Assembly (NCBI GenBank): GCA_024509875.1
Contig: JAMPIV010004462.1
Location: 62,001-126,000, forward strand
From: Oreohelix idahoensis
Taxonomy: Eukaryota > Mollusca > Gastropoda > Stylommatophora > Oreohelicidae
DNA length: 64,000 nt
Direction: 5' to 3'
Below the pieces are notes generated by a model. The model was given only the letters and a program-made list of their open reading frames with translations, searched no databases and was not told the origin of the DNA. Each line of letters opens with the position of its first letter. Position 1 is the first letter of the stretch. This document shows positions 43,207 through 54,551 of the stretch, one piece after another. Position numbers and translations under genes: made by a program.

Positions 43207-45782
43207 CTGAGTGTGGTGGGTTTATATGTTATTTATGTTAATTATTATTAATTGTCTACAGAGTGAGGTCCAGCTATGTAAGTCCATGAGTTTAATAGTT
43301 GTTGATGATGTATTCTCAGGGTACCTAACTGCTACCACCCTATGATCTCACTCTGCGAAATATTTTAAGTATATGAATTTAAATGGCTAAGTGTCTAGGG
43401 TAATGTAGGTGTGATGTATGATAACAAATTTAACACAACTGTAACTCAATCTAATAAACTCAAGTAAGACAGTGGTTAAAGTTATAGAATTAATTTACAT
43501 TTTCAATTTCCTGACTCTCAAATGTTTTGAATCAGGAAGGTTAAACTCAAAATAAATGTGGTTATGTACACAGGTAAATACAGTGGATGGACATCTTGTC
43601 CAATAAATGATATTATTAAAATGTTTCTGTACTTGTATCCCTGGCTGTAGTAACAAGGTATTAAGAAGGGTCACTAGTTAGAAGAACTGTTCCTTTCATC
43701 ATGTCACTAGAACGTTTAATTACAGTGTGGAGGTTAACAATGAAATGAGAAGTCATTAGCCCTCAACACGAAAGCTTATCTTTCAATCCGTGGCAAGTAG
43801 GTAGTTGACTGAAAATATGACACTTTCTGTCCACACGTGTCTCCGCTGGAGTCAGCTTTTGCAGTTAGATTTCACAATACAAGCAACAGGTAGGTTGCCT
43901 CGTACACAGCCTCTCCAGGTTTTGTCTTACTGGTTACTCGTTGATGCAACCCTGCAACAATGAACAATGCCTCCCTAAATACACTTCATATACACCTCTC
44001 CACACCTAACAAATAAACATCGTTAAACATTCGTAGCGATCAGCCCAAGTGCTAATCAATAGCTACAGTTCCTAATTGTATTGTGACTTCTTCTCAATCC
44101 GTGGGTATCTGATCTTTCCCACATGGCTACAACGCCTCTGTCACTTAGACTTTAGTTATCTTTCAGCTGGGATACACTCTTTTCTTTTTAATGATCTGTT
44201 AACTCTGGTAGTATGACTTCCTATTTAATCTCCAAGAGTTATTTGAACACTGTGGCCTGTAGAGAACTGCCAGTAGCTTTCTGGTCTTATAGTCAAATTA
44301 TTTTGTTATGCATGGCAATATTCAAAAACCATTTACATTTTGTTTTTCTGCTTCAATAGTCTGCTTAGGCATGCATGTGCTCCCTTAGGATGTCATAAGC
44401 TTCCACAATAGCAATGTCGCACAACACAAAAATAGTGGGCACCCTATCTGGGTTAGCCTCTACACATTAATAAGAATATTAATAAATCATTTCTCTTACC
44501 GCAATCAATGAAATATGTTACACAATACACAAGATGACTAGCAGAATAATGGCACAATTTAAACTGCCCCTGTCCAGAAGGTAAAGCATTCAGGCAAGCT
44601 CCCCTTCTGATCTCATCTTAGCACTGCGGTTATAAAATGTCAAATGGCGCTCTAGCCTTGTATTCTTTTCCTATTATCAATCGTACTAGCCAATGGAACA
44701 ACGCGTCCAAAATTTGACTCTTTTTTGAAAAACCCCAAACATTTTTGGGTGTCTATCAATGCGTTGGCCAGTCTGATTTTATCTTACTGTGTAGAAATAT
44801 GTTTCGCTTTGGCTGACAAATCTTCAATTTTACCTCCCCTCTCCTAACTATCCTCACCCAATCACATCAAGTCAAACGGATTTGACTTTTTGGGCGAAGA
44901 TTTTCAAAAGTGAGCAAGGTTATCAGTGAGTCTGTCGGTCCGTCTAAATTGTTATTTCTACCATATCTCTGTTATTACTTGGGCGATTTTAATTATTTCA
45001 AGTGATTATTGATCAGACTACTGTCATCTATCCTTCTAGATAGGTGTTACTTTCTTCTTTATCTTCGTTTTCATCTTTGTACTTTTCCTTTTTATTATGG
45101 GACTCTTTTCACTAAGATACCATATTAAGGAAATAATTGTTCAAAATCCAGATAAGTTACTATATGATGTTATTTTAAACAATATGGCTCTACTGTCAAA
45201 GCATCTATTTTATTTACTCTCTTTCGTTTTATGAAGAAATAAATATCCTAGGTTTTCCTTTCCTACCCTTTTCTCTCCCTGCACAAATTTCGTCTTTTAG
45301 TTTCAGTATCGCTAGGCTAGATTTTTTCCTTTTCAAATCTGGTTCGTCGCCAACTATCTATCGTTGTAGAGAAAAAGTGGGGGTTTGCAGGCGGGACTTG
45401 CCCGCTCACTAACAAAAGATTCAAATGCTTTCTTTTACATCTTGGCGATAGGAAAAAAATGTGCCCTAACAACGGTCGCTAAGGCTATTTCTATTAATAG
45501 ACCCTAAGAATGCGTTAGTTAGTTTTATTTTTCTAACGGTTGGATTTTATTGTGACCCTAGATAATTTTCAAACTAGTAGCATGTCTTTCAACCAAGTTC
45601 GCATGTAAAAATCGTTTATTGCCTTTCCCCGGCAATAGAAATAAAAATTCAAATCTCAAGCGGGTAGGGCTGGTGTCGGGAGGAGTAGAAAATTTTCTTA
45701 GCTTAGTGAAAAAAAAATTCAAATGCTGTAATATAATTATATTTGAGCGGGGTTTTTAAACGGAGCATTTTATCACACTGAG
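43207..45782 (-). repeat. Solo LTR of the A/B/C Gypsy lineage with CTGAG target duplication
   Basis: The LTR spans 43,212-45,777 (2,566 bp), starting TGTGGTGG and ending TTATCACA. CTGAG stands on both sides (43,207-43,211 and 45,778-45,782). Similarity to element A's LTR is clear in several blocks: GTCTACAGAGTGAGGTC...GCTACCACC...AAGTGTCTAGGG near the start, AAGCTTATCTTTC near 43,775, and GACTAGCAGAATAATGGCAC near 44,535. No internal region is present. Unequal recombination between two LTRs is the usual cause. Confidence 0.85.
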
Positions 45783-46838
45783 GATGAATATTCACAGGTC
45801 ACACAGGAGAATAAACAATGCACATAACTGCATGCACAGTTAATACAGGTGCAATCACTGACAAGCTCTGATTAAGAAGCTGCACCTAATAGCAGCTTGG
45901 AAGGTAACGACTTAATACTAAACACGCAAACGTGACATAATTTAGGTATTTGTGAAACACGGTGGGCCCTTAGCGGAGAACTTCAGCAATGTTATGGATT
46001 ACACACTTCAATGGTGTAACACTCAACATAGTAACGACATAGAATTGCTGATTCATAAAACATCAAAGCTCTGTTTCGGGAGATCCGCCAGATTTGATGA
46101 GAATCATTTCAGCAGCCTCTGGTCGCTGTGTCAGTCAACACGACAGTAACACATGTATACACATCTACTACAGATTGCGAAGGTGAACAGACTGAAATAC
46201 TCTATGATAATCTTCAATAAAAATCATGCTACAAAATACAACAAAAAATATTTTAATTATACAAGGAGTCCGGAACACGAAATGTAGTTCTAAAAACTAC
46301 TTTCATGTGGTAAACACAGTATTAAAGAATAAAATGCGAGAGGACTGGGGCGCTTAGAATTTTGAAGCCAAAACAACCTAGTTCTCACAACCAAAATACA
46401 AAGACATCCAGAACAAACGCTTGGTTCCTTGCACAGTGTACAACGTCAGTTTACATATTATCACAACACTGCTGTTTTGGAATCAACAGCGATCAACTCG
46501 AATCTAACCCGGAGTTGACATCAGGAGAGACCATGATCTAGTATTTGCTAAATTTCAAGCGCAGGTTGCACTTCCGAGACTTCTAGCAAAGAAAGAAGAC
46601 ACTCTGAAAAAGAATTTTTAGATCACTGGAGTGATGAACACCTCCGAAACTTTAGATAAGAAAGAACTTTATCGCCTTCCACAGCTCTACCACAAAGAAA
46701 CAAGTTTGTAGTTTATTTCGTTGTCTATTCAACAGCAAAGAAAGATTTAATAAATGACCCAAACAGAATCATCGCTTTCAGTCGCAACAAGACAATCCGA
46801 TAAATAGCTCCGCTTTTCTAGCATGGGATATGTTTTTG
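45783..46838. other. Unassigned
   Basis: I see no recognisable gene or element. The 65-codon frame at 45,952-46,149 has no motif. Confidence 0.35.
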
Positions 46839-46840
46839 AA

Positions 46841-47117
46841 CCTTATTTTTTTTTTCCTTAACCAGCGGCACTTGGGCTTTCAGCTCTTCGGCCCAATGAC
46901 ATGTCATTGGGAGGCTGGGGAACCTGAGGACTTTCCTTCCAACCCGGTCAGGAGCTTCGCTCCTTCCCATCCACAGAGGGTTTATCACAGGAGCCGTTCA
47001 GGCTATTCAGTCAAATTTCCGGCCGTAAACATTTCTTCAAACGCCGACGCCCGGGTTTGAACCATGAACACCTGGTTACCAGTACAACGCCGAAGCCATT
47101 ACACCAGCGCGGCTCCC
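46841..47117 (-). mobile_element. tRNA-derived SINE, about 277 bp, with poly(A) tail
   Basis: On the minus strand the 5' end reads GGGAGCCGCGCTGGTGTAAT. A box A (TGGTGTAATGG) lies at 47,096-47,106 and a box B (GGTTCAAACCC) at 47,053-47,063, 32 bp apart. This is a standard internal RNA polymerase III promoter of a tRNA-like head. The body includes the partly palindromic word CAATGACATGTCATTG. The 3' end is a T-run on the plus strand (46,846-46,855), that is, a poly(A) tail. No clear target duplication was found. Confidence 0.85.
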
Positions 47118-47121
47118 TTTT

Positions 47122-47581
47122 TAAAGCTTATAGGTTGACTCATTAATTTTCAAAAACATAATGCAAAAGTAGCTAAAGCGAAGAAAAAATCTTGAATGGA
47201 CTGTTGCAGCCAAAAGTGTAATAATCAAGGAAGCTGCTGTAAAACTAACAATAGAAAGTAAAACATAAAATCTGGTATTGAAGTCAGTTTTAAAATGAAC
47301 AATACCCTGGAAACACGGGAAGTTTCGTGAATACCATTAGTCGGTCACAATCACAAACAGGAAACAACGATAATAAACATGAAAGGCTAGGAACAAATAA
47401 TTATGGACACATCAAACACGTGGAAAAAAATTAATAGTCAATTGACAAGTGAACATACTAAATAAGAAAAAAGTATCGCTGCAAAGAAACTAACTACACA
47501 AACACAGCAAAGAAATACAACACAACAAATGTATGGCGTGATGTAACAGTCATATCCAGCAATGAACCAATGTCACTCAGC
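47122..47581. other. Unassigned
   Basis: Ordinary AT-rich sequence between the SINE and LINE K. No features seen. Confidence 0.35.
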
Positions 47582-47598
47582 AACTGGACCCTTCATCA

Positions 47599-49750
47599 TC
47601 ATGTAGCATGTCCTTTGCAGAACGTCGCTCTCATCACAGCCCGCCTGAAAGACTCTCGATCTCTAGCCAGCCCTCCTGCCTCCTCCAATGTCATGTTCAA
47701 GGTGTCTTCAATGTTCTGTGTGCACCGTCGTTTTGGTCGGCCCCTGCCTCGCCTTCCAGGAACCATACCCTCCATCACTGCTCTCTCTAAGCCACTATGG
47801 CGTTTAATGTGGCCAAAATATTTCAGTTTCCGGGACAGGATATTGTTTATGAGCCAGTTTTCCTCGATGTTCAGGTCGTGTAGGATGTATATATTTTTCT
47901 TCTTCTTGGTCCACGATATTCTGAGAATTGTTCTGTAACACTTTGCTTCGAAAGATTGTATTTTTTTCTTTAATGTTTGAGTAATGGTCCATGATTCACA
48001 TCCATATGTTGCTACCGGAAAGATGCACGCTCTCATAAGTTTTTCTTTTATTAATTTTGCTGGTGTTATGCCATAGGTTCTTCATTTTATTTAATCTCTG
48101 CATTGCTGTGGCCAGTCTCCTTCTGACCTCTTTTGAGCAGTCTCCATTGTTGTTAATTATGGAGCCAAGATATTCAAAATTTGTGACATTTTCAATTTCC
48201 TCATCATTGATGGTAATTTTTGGTTGGCATCTTGTTTTGTCTGTGGACATATGGTAATTTTTGGTTGGCATCTTGTTTTGTCTGTGGACATAATCTTTGT
48301 TGTTTTTTTTTTTTTTTTTGTGTTCAGAAAAAGGTTCTGATCCTCACTGTGTCTTTTGACAGACAGGATTAACTGTTCTAGTCCCTTGGCACTGTTTGAA
48401 AGAATAACTGTGTCATCTGCGTACCTGAGTTCTGGGATCGCATTTCCACCAATTGTGAACGGATCGCAATGTTCACATTCTTGGTCACTCCGAACATTTC
48501 TCATTATATTTTCTGCATAGATGTTAAACAAGTATGGCGAGAGGATGCAACCCTGTCTTACTCCCCTTTTCACCTCAAACCATCCTGATGTTTCTCCCGC
48601 TACTCTGACAGCTGCTTGTTGTTCATGGTATAGTGTTTCAATTAGATGGATCAAATGCGCTGGAAATCCCATGTCTCTCATGATGTTCCACAATTTCTGA
48701 TGTTGTACGCAGTCGAAGGCCTTGGTGTAATCTAAAAAACAGGCATGAAGATCTACATTTTATTCTCTGCATTTCTCGAGGATGTTTCTCACAGTAAAGA
48801 TGTGATCTCTCGTTCATCTGCCTTGTCTAAAACCCGCCTGTATTTCATGTATTTCATGTTCTAACTTTCTTTCTATCCTTTTCATGATAATTCGCAAGAG
48901 GATTTTGCTGGCATGACTTTTTAAAGCAATAGTACGAAAGTTGGTACACAGTTTTAAATTGCCTTTCTTTGGGAGAGGGATATACACAGATCTTTTCCAT
49001 GCTTTGGGCCAGATTGCACTGTTCTAGATCTTCACACATAGTGCATGATAAACGAGGACACTGGTCTCTCCTCCTGCTTGGATTAGTTCAGTTGGTATAT
49101 CATCGCATCCTGGTGATTTCCCTTTCTTCAGGCTTCTGATTGCTACACGTACTTTATCTAATATAGGTTCTGGCTCTCTCTCTCTTCACTTTCAATCGTC
49201 ATGTCTGGGGTCTTTACTATCTTCATACAGTACTCCTTCCATCTCTCCAATATATCCTTACTTTCTGTTAATATGTTACCATTTTTATCACTGATTACAT
49301 ATAATGATGGTCTAAAATCATCTGTTAGCGTTCTTATTTCCTTGAACATATCCCTATCATTTCCCTGAAATTGCAGCTCTTCTATTCTATTGCAGGTATT
49401 CGTTATGTACTGTTTTTTGTCTTTCCTAATCTCTCTCCTTATGTTTCTTGTGCAGTTTTTGTATTTGTCACTGTTCCGTTCTACTCCTGTTTGCTTCAAT
49501 TTTCTTCTTTCCTCCATGAGCCTCAAAGTTTCCTCCGTGATGTATATCTGCTTCTTATGCACTTTTCTAGGGATCATGTTTTCTGCTGATGTGATGAGAA
49601 TATCTCTCGCATGTGTGGCTAGCTCATCCGGTGTCATATCCTCTTGTACAGCCATCAGTGCTTCGAATTTGTTTTGTACTTCTATGTTATATTCAGGTGG
49701 TATGGCACTTACATCGAGACGGAGAGGTCGAGCACCTTTTGTCACTTTTT
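47599..49750 (-). pseudogene. LINE K ORF2 (linker, RT, C-terminal domain), frameshifted
   Basis: The linker (49,745-49,158) contains VSAIPPEYNIEVQNKFEAL and YITEETLRLMEERRKLKQ. RT follows: RTIALKSHASKILLRIIMKR, QAGFR, the catalytic region up to GVRQGCILSPYLFNIYAENI, LRYADDTVILSNSAKGLEQL (Y-A-D-D intact), [23 protein letters not shown]. It ends LKYFGHIKRHSGLERAVMEG, RRGRGRPKRRC, GLARDRESFRRAVMRATF. Breaks include stops near 49,010 and 48,740 and a shift caused by a 41-bp tandem duplication (48,210-48,291). Confidence 0.88.
48210..48291. repeat. 41-bp exact tandem duplication inside LINE K RT
   Basis: The 41 bases at 48,210-48,250 are repeated exactly at 48,251-48,291 (starting ATGGTAATTTTTGG and ending GTCTGTGGACAT). 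Since 41 is not a multiple of three, it shifts the RT frame and duplicates the [10 protein letters not shown] peptide. It is a recent slippage or repair event. Confidence 0.95.
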
Positions 49751-49789
49751 TTCAATTTTAACTTAAAATCTGCAATTAACTGGACCCTT

Positions 49790-50690
49790 AAAGTTAACAA
49801 TATCAAGTTTATTAGCCTAGAGTCTGTACTTTAAATTTGTCGGATCAACGTCTGCTGGTTTCCTCTGCATGTGTAATTTCACACCTTTAATAAACAATAG
49901 TGTAGATGAGGTAAATAATGAGGAGGGAATGTTAAGACAGTTATTTTTTTGTGAGTGTCATATGGCTAGTAATGTGTAGGGTATTTAAGAGCATCTGATT
50001 AAATACGCTCAGGATAATGACGGCGACGAAAGAACTCAAGCATCTCGTAAGTTCATTCCAAGAAATCATCTTTATTCACAACAATAACCGAAGTTATCTG
50101 AGAGAGAGGAATAGGATCTTAACAAATTTTGGCGTGGGAGGAAGTGTTAATGAGAAAACTATAAGCATCAGTTGGCTTGTAATAAACATATTTTCTTTTT
50201 TAAAATCAGTAGTGCCTCTCCTCACATCTGGACAAGAACGTTCACTGAGGTGGGTGAATTATGAGAATTATTGACAAAGTTCCCAACTACAATTCAGATT
50301 CCAGACATTTGGCAAATATAAGCTAGACTCAAACTTCGACTACCTTTTCCGCTTCTCCAGCTACACGACTCCGATTTTCAACTCTGACTTAGACTAGAAT
50401 ACATAATCCTAACAGAATTGTGGAGCTGGTGAAAAGAAAATGTCCACACTTCTGCGAATTTACAAGACTGACTACAACTCCAGCGCAGATTCCAAAAAGA
50501 AAATAAATTATATTAACCGACTCTACTTCTTATTCTTCGTACACTCTCGGACGTCAGCTTTAATAAGTTAAGAATGCGGCGATCATCCTGTGGTAGTAAC
50601 AATTCTCCAGATCTAAAGGTCTTTTATATTTGGACATGCGCCCTAATATAACCGGCTAGGTTGAACGGGACGCGCTAAAATTTAATTTTA
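49790..50690. other. Unassigned
   Basis: Nothing recognisable. The 85-codon frame at 50,017-50,274 has no motif. Confidence 0.35.
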
Positions 50691-50694
50691 AAAA

Positions 50695-51480
50695 AAAATG
50701 AGGTGGTCGTTATCTCCATATAGTTTGTCCAGAAGGGTGACAGCCATTTGTGCTTTCTCTGTTCTTCATGTGTTGGACAATTTTGCAGCAGATGTTCAGG
50801 TGTCATTTTATCGGTGCCACAGCTAAACTCATTAGTAGTTCATATCTTTAGCTTGTGAAACAGATGGTATCTCATTCTGTTGTGGTCTGTGCGGAGTCTG
50901 AAGATTACCACTTGTTTACTTCTGTTACGCTGGTAATATGCATCGATCTTCTGGTGGCCTAGAATACATACTTCTCACTTGTTTTTGTATCTACTTCTAA
51001 TAATACTCTTGGCCTCATGCGTTATTATTGTTAGGCTGGGGTAGCTTTCCAACCTCGTTTGCCAATCTATCGGCCTCTTTGTTGCCAGTGATGTTGCAAT
51101 GTAATGGAATCAGCTGTATCATAACTCTATTGAATCGCTGACTTAGTTTATAGAGTCTAGCTTTTAGGTCGCTTAGGTGTGCATTTTTTTTACTCCTCGG
51201 CGCTGTAACTACTGATAGCGCATCTGTAAAAAAAGCTACATGTCTGTTAGTGCTTTCCACTGCCATTAGGACTTCTGCTGCAGTTTTCAAGGCCTGTGCT
51301 TCTGCCCTTTAGTTACTTGAGAATTTTTCTGTTACCACTGACAACTTTTTTGTTGTTGTACCATTGCATAAAATTTCTCCATGGCCATTTTCTGTTGCAT
51401 TAGTTACTGTGCTGTCTGTCTGTGTCCAAATGCAGCTTGGGCAATGTTTCTTTATGTATTTTATGGTTAGGGCTCTTTCT
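50695..51480 (-). pseudogene. RNase H domain and C-terminal knuckle of a Jockey/I-like LINE (G)
   Basis: RNase H part (about 51,450-51,060): TVTNATENGHGEILCNG, AEAQALKTAAEVLMAV (catalytic E), AFFTDALSVVTAP (D), and IPLHCNITGNKEADRLANEVG (H and final D). A LINE C-terminus follows near 50,900-50,700: VIFRLRTDHNRMRYHLFHKL, CG, PEHLLQNCPTHEEQR. These are exactly the domains missing from LINE F, but orthology is unproven. Several stops and shifts make it non-functional. The RNase H would remove element RNA after reverse transcription. Confidence 0.8.
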
Positions 51481-51542
51481 TTCTATTACTGTCTATTACC
51501 GTTCTTTCTTTGAGTACCAGCAATAATTTAAATTATTTTAAG

Positions 51543-51680
51543 GAAGCGCTTTCCTACCAGACTGGAAGCGCTTTCCTACCAGATTCGAAGCGCTTTCCTA
51601 CCAGACTGGAAGCGCTTTCCTACCAGATTCGAAGCGCTTTCCTACCAGACTGGAAGCGCTTTTCTACCAGATTGGAAGCG
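51543..51680. repeat. 22-bp minisatellite, six full units
   Basis: The unit GAAGCGCTTTCCTACCAGAYTS starts at 51,543, 51,565, 51,587, 51,609, 51,631 and 51,653, plus a partial unit at 51,675. Units alternate ACTG and ATTC endings, indicating an older 44-bp higher-order period. Each carries the near-palindrome GAAGCGCTTTC with AGCGCT at its centre. There is no frame conservation, since 22 is not a multiple of 3. Confidence 0.95.
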
Positions 51681-52288
51681 TGTGAGCAGTGTAGAAAGCT
51701 TTGGTTAAGAAAAAGACACGCAGTTTCTTTTTTTATTCCAATATCCACCACCGCAGGCAATAATCTCTAACAGATCATAAAGCATTCACCGTCTCAGTAA
51801 CGTCTAAGTCAGCTAACCAGTCTCAATGGTAGGGAACAACCAATACAAACAAAAAAACACAAAAAAATATAGCAATAAAAGAGTACGTATCATCTGTCAA
51901 GCGTCAACAAGAAGCAAAAGAATCCCAACCACTAGATAAATCCACAAAAATTATGTAAGCGTCACCAAAAGGACACCAAATATTAGCAATATCTCCAATA
52001 GCGCACAATTCCTCTGAAATTACCATTACGAAAGTTAAGACCGTAAAAATACCATATGTCCGTGCCATAAATTTCCAATCCTCATCCATAAAGAGCCATG
52101 GTCGCACTAATTCACCAAGTCTACTCCTACTGTACCAATTCTATGCGCAAGCGTAAAAGTTATTGATCATCTAACACAATGTGTGAAACCATTCGCACCT
52201 TCCAGGTCAATATGTACACGAAGTCTCGTATACTAGCTGTCCATAGTTCATAGCATGACATTGATTATAGCTATAACCGTACGAAATA
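51681..52288 (-). other. Unassigned; expected 3' end of element D
   Basis: No LTR, polypurine tract or coding motif was recognised, although the RNase H of element D ends at about 52,289. The frame at 51,904-52,107 has no known motif. Confidence 0.3.
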
Positions 52289-52710
52289 TCACTCGAAACA
52301 TGGAGTAATGTCTTCCAGCAGACAGCTGGAAAGAGCGTCCGCGACCACATTCTCCGAACCACGAATTGCCTGTAATTGGTAATTATAAGGTTGCATAAGG
52401 ATAGAGTACCGTGCGGCTATAGCACATTTGTAATTCTTTGACTTTAAATATGCAAGGGCCTTTTGATCTGATTGGATCAAAAGGTACTCACAGCAAATAT
52501 TTTTCCAGCTTGGTCACCGCCTAGATAATTGCTAATAACTCCTTCTCCAGTACAGAATAATTCAGTTCTGCCTTGTTCAACTTTCTTGACATGTAGGTAA
52601 TTGAATGAAGATGTCCATCAAATTCTTGCAGTAATACTGCTCCAACTCCTTTGGATGAAGCGTCTGTACGAAGAGTATAAAGATTATCAATTATAGGTAA
52701 CTTCAAAATT
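52289..52710 (-). pseudogene. RNase H of element D
   Basis: Blocks LYTLRTDASSKGVGAVLLQE (catalytic D), SVLEKELLAII (E), MIQSDQKALAYLKSK (D), and the C-terminal ENVVADALSS. A frame break near 52,500 separates the two halves. It degrades the RNA strand of the hybrid. It directly follows the RT connection. Confidence 0.85.
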
Positions 52711-52794
52711 GGAGGGGAAAAAAATAATTCTTTTATCCTAATAAAAGCAGAATTGCATTCTGGTGTCCACCTAACTATATTAGGAGCACCTTTC

Positions 52795-53823
52795 TTATGA
52801 AGAGTACAGATCTGCCGTTATCGACGATAGATTAGGGATGAATCTCCCGTAATACTGAACCAAACCCAACAAACTACGAATTTGCTTCTTAGTTGTAGGA
52901 ATGGAAAGATGAAGAATTTTAGACACGTTTTGATCTAACGTCTGAAGATTCCCATGTCCAATTTTATGACCCAAAAATGTGATTTCCGAAAATCCAATAT
53001 AAACCTTAGATGGTCGAGCAGTAAGTCCTGCGGAACGTAAAGTAGACAAAAGTGAGTGAAGTCCTAAGAAATGTTCCTGCCAAGTGTTGCTGAACAAACA
53101 AATGTCGTCGATATATGTGGTGATATCCCGCCTATGGGAGAATAAAATTCTCATCATTCTAGTAAAAGTCGCAGGCGCGTTCACAAGACCAAAACACATA
53201 AAGTTGAATTGGAACAACCCTCTAGAAGTAGAAAATGCAATGTAATGTTTACATCTATCGGCTAAAGGAACCTGCCAATAGCTTTTTGACAGATCAAGTT
53301 TACTGAAAAAGACGGCCGTAGATAACTTGGGTAACAGATCGTCCAATAATGGCATTGGTTCGGCGTCAAAATTTGTGACATGATTTAGTTTTCTAAAATC
53401 GATGCACAAACGAATGTTATTATCTTGTTTTCTTATTATTACCATCGAGAACGCAAAGCTACTGGTGGATGGACTGATTATTCCCAATCGAATCATGACT
53501 TCTAGTTCCTTGTCCACTTTGTCCTGGAAACGTATCGGTATTGGGTACGGACGTATTTTAGTTGGGTTTTCATCATGTAAATGGATATCATGTGTTATTA
53601 CATTTGTCCTACCCGGCATGTCTGTAAGCACATCATAAAACGAGTGTATTAATTCTGAAACATGTCTTTTGTTATCAGGTAACAAGTCATGACAAATCGT
53701 TACGTCTTCCCACGTCTCTGTAGACTGTACAGGTAAAATTGCAAAAGACATAGAAACCTCAGGGAAAGAAGATTCTTCCTCCTGGATAACCGATAACGAT
53801 GACCAACGAGTAGGACGTGACAC
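52795..53823 (-). pseudogene. Reverse transcriptase of element D
   Basis: An open frame of 342 codons, with RT from about residue 60: FYDVLTDMPGRTNVITHDI, IRPYPIPIRFQDKVDKELEV, LGIISPSTSSFAFSMVIIRK, IDFRKLNHVTN, FFSKLDLSKSYWQVPLA (catalytic D), RGLFQFNFMCFGLVNAPATF, DITTYIDDICLFSNTW (Y-I-D-D intact) and EITFLGHKIGHG. All core RT motifs are present without a break, so this domain is the best preserved part of D. It lies downstream of the integrase tail, separated by only a few codons and a frame change at 53,825. Confidence 0.9.
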
Positions 53824-53830
53824 AATGTCC

Positions 53831-54316
53831 TCAACCGCGTGAAAAAACTGCCTGAAGATGTTCAGGTCTTGAGTGAAATTCTTTTAACATGTTGTTGTGA
53901 AACGTTTTTCTTTTACCTTTCACGTCTAGAATGTAATCCACGTCGGAAATACGTGAAAGATCTTTAAATGGACCACACCATGTAATAAGTAATCGATTCT
54001 GATTGCTAGGTAAGAGCACAAATGCCTCATCACCTGGCACCAGATGACGCAGATGTCTAGACTGATTTTGTAACAAGCGAGATTTTTCTTAAGCTCTCTC
54101 TGAAGCAGATGTTGCCAACTGGCATGCATCCATAATTTTCTGTCTTAAATTCACCACATACTCATATGAAGATTGAGTTTCTTGAGATAATTTAGCATCA
54201 AGCAGTAAGTCTTTGATCAATGACAAAGGACCTCTAGGTTGAGCCCCGAAAACAAGTTGAAACGGAGAAACTCCTGTATAAAGGTAAAGGAACCCGTTAC
54301 TCGCCCATTGAGGCAT
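53831..54316 (-). pseudogene. Integrase C-terminal part (GPY/F) of element D
   Basis: Two overlapping frames: GVSPFQLVFGAQPRGPLSL, YEYVVNLRQKIMDACQLA, then after a shift near 54,090 the GPY/F module AFVLLPSNQNRLLITWCGPF, DVDYILDVKGKRKTFHNN and MLKEFHSR. This module assists target choice and strand transfer. It follows the SINE insertion that separates it from the integrase core. Confidence 0.85.
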
Positions 54317-54443
54317 ATTGGGAATATGGTGTTAGGCCCATATTATCTTGACCGTCGGCACACTAGGGGTGATGTGGTTGGCATCACGCCGCCGCCTTAA
54401 CCTTCCCAGAGTTGCTCTGGTACTCATTTGGGGCTGGGTCGAC
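54280..54443 (-). mobile_element. SINE (164 bp) inserted in the integrase of element D
   Basis: It interrupts the integrase between AYREIPNE and GVSPFQLVFG. CCTGTAT lies on both sides (54,273-54,279 and 54,444-54,450), a 7-bp target duplication. The minus strand reads GTCGACCCAGCCCCAAATGA, then AAGGCGGCGGCGTGATGCCA and CCACATCACCCC, a type of sequence I recall as common in invertebrate genomes. No A or B box was recognised, so it is either a 5'-truncated SINE or another short non-coding element. Confidence 0.7.
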
Positions 54444-54551
54444 CCTGTATGCTCATTAGGTATTTCTCGGTACGCGAAAAGTACAGCTGGTAAAACACGG
54501 TCCCTATCTTTAGGAAATTGAGTGGTAACCTTTCCTAGAATCTGTTTTTTT

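Larger units (their letters stand above)
47594..49777 (-). mobile_element. 5'-truncated RTE-like LINE K with 12-bp target duplication
   Basis: AACTGGACCCTT occurs at 47,582-47,593 and 49,778-49,789, directly flanking the element. It begins within the linker after the endonuclease (LIADFKLKLKK) and runs to the 3' end, which finishes in ATGATGATG on the minus strand. The 2,184-bp copy lacks the endonuclease, as expected for target-primed reverse transcription that stopped early. It is split by stops and shifts and cannot move. Confidence 0.92.

Noticed and set aside
45952..46149. 65-codon frame starting MKHGGPLAENF
   Set aside because: Looks protein-like in composition, but I could find no family resemblance or splice signals.
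50017..50274. 85-codon plus-strand frame starting MTATKELKHLV
   Set aside because: No recognisable domain, no splice or promoter context.
51543..51680. Possible CRISPR or repeat-protein gene
   Set aside because: 22-bp period without spacers; period is not a multiple of three, so no repeat peptide is kept.
54280..54443. tRNA gene or tRNA-type SINE head
   Set aside because: No A or B box could be found; called a SINE-like insertion only from borders and target duplication.
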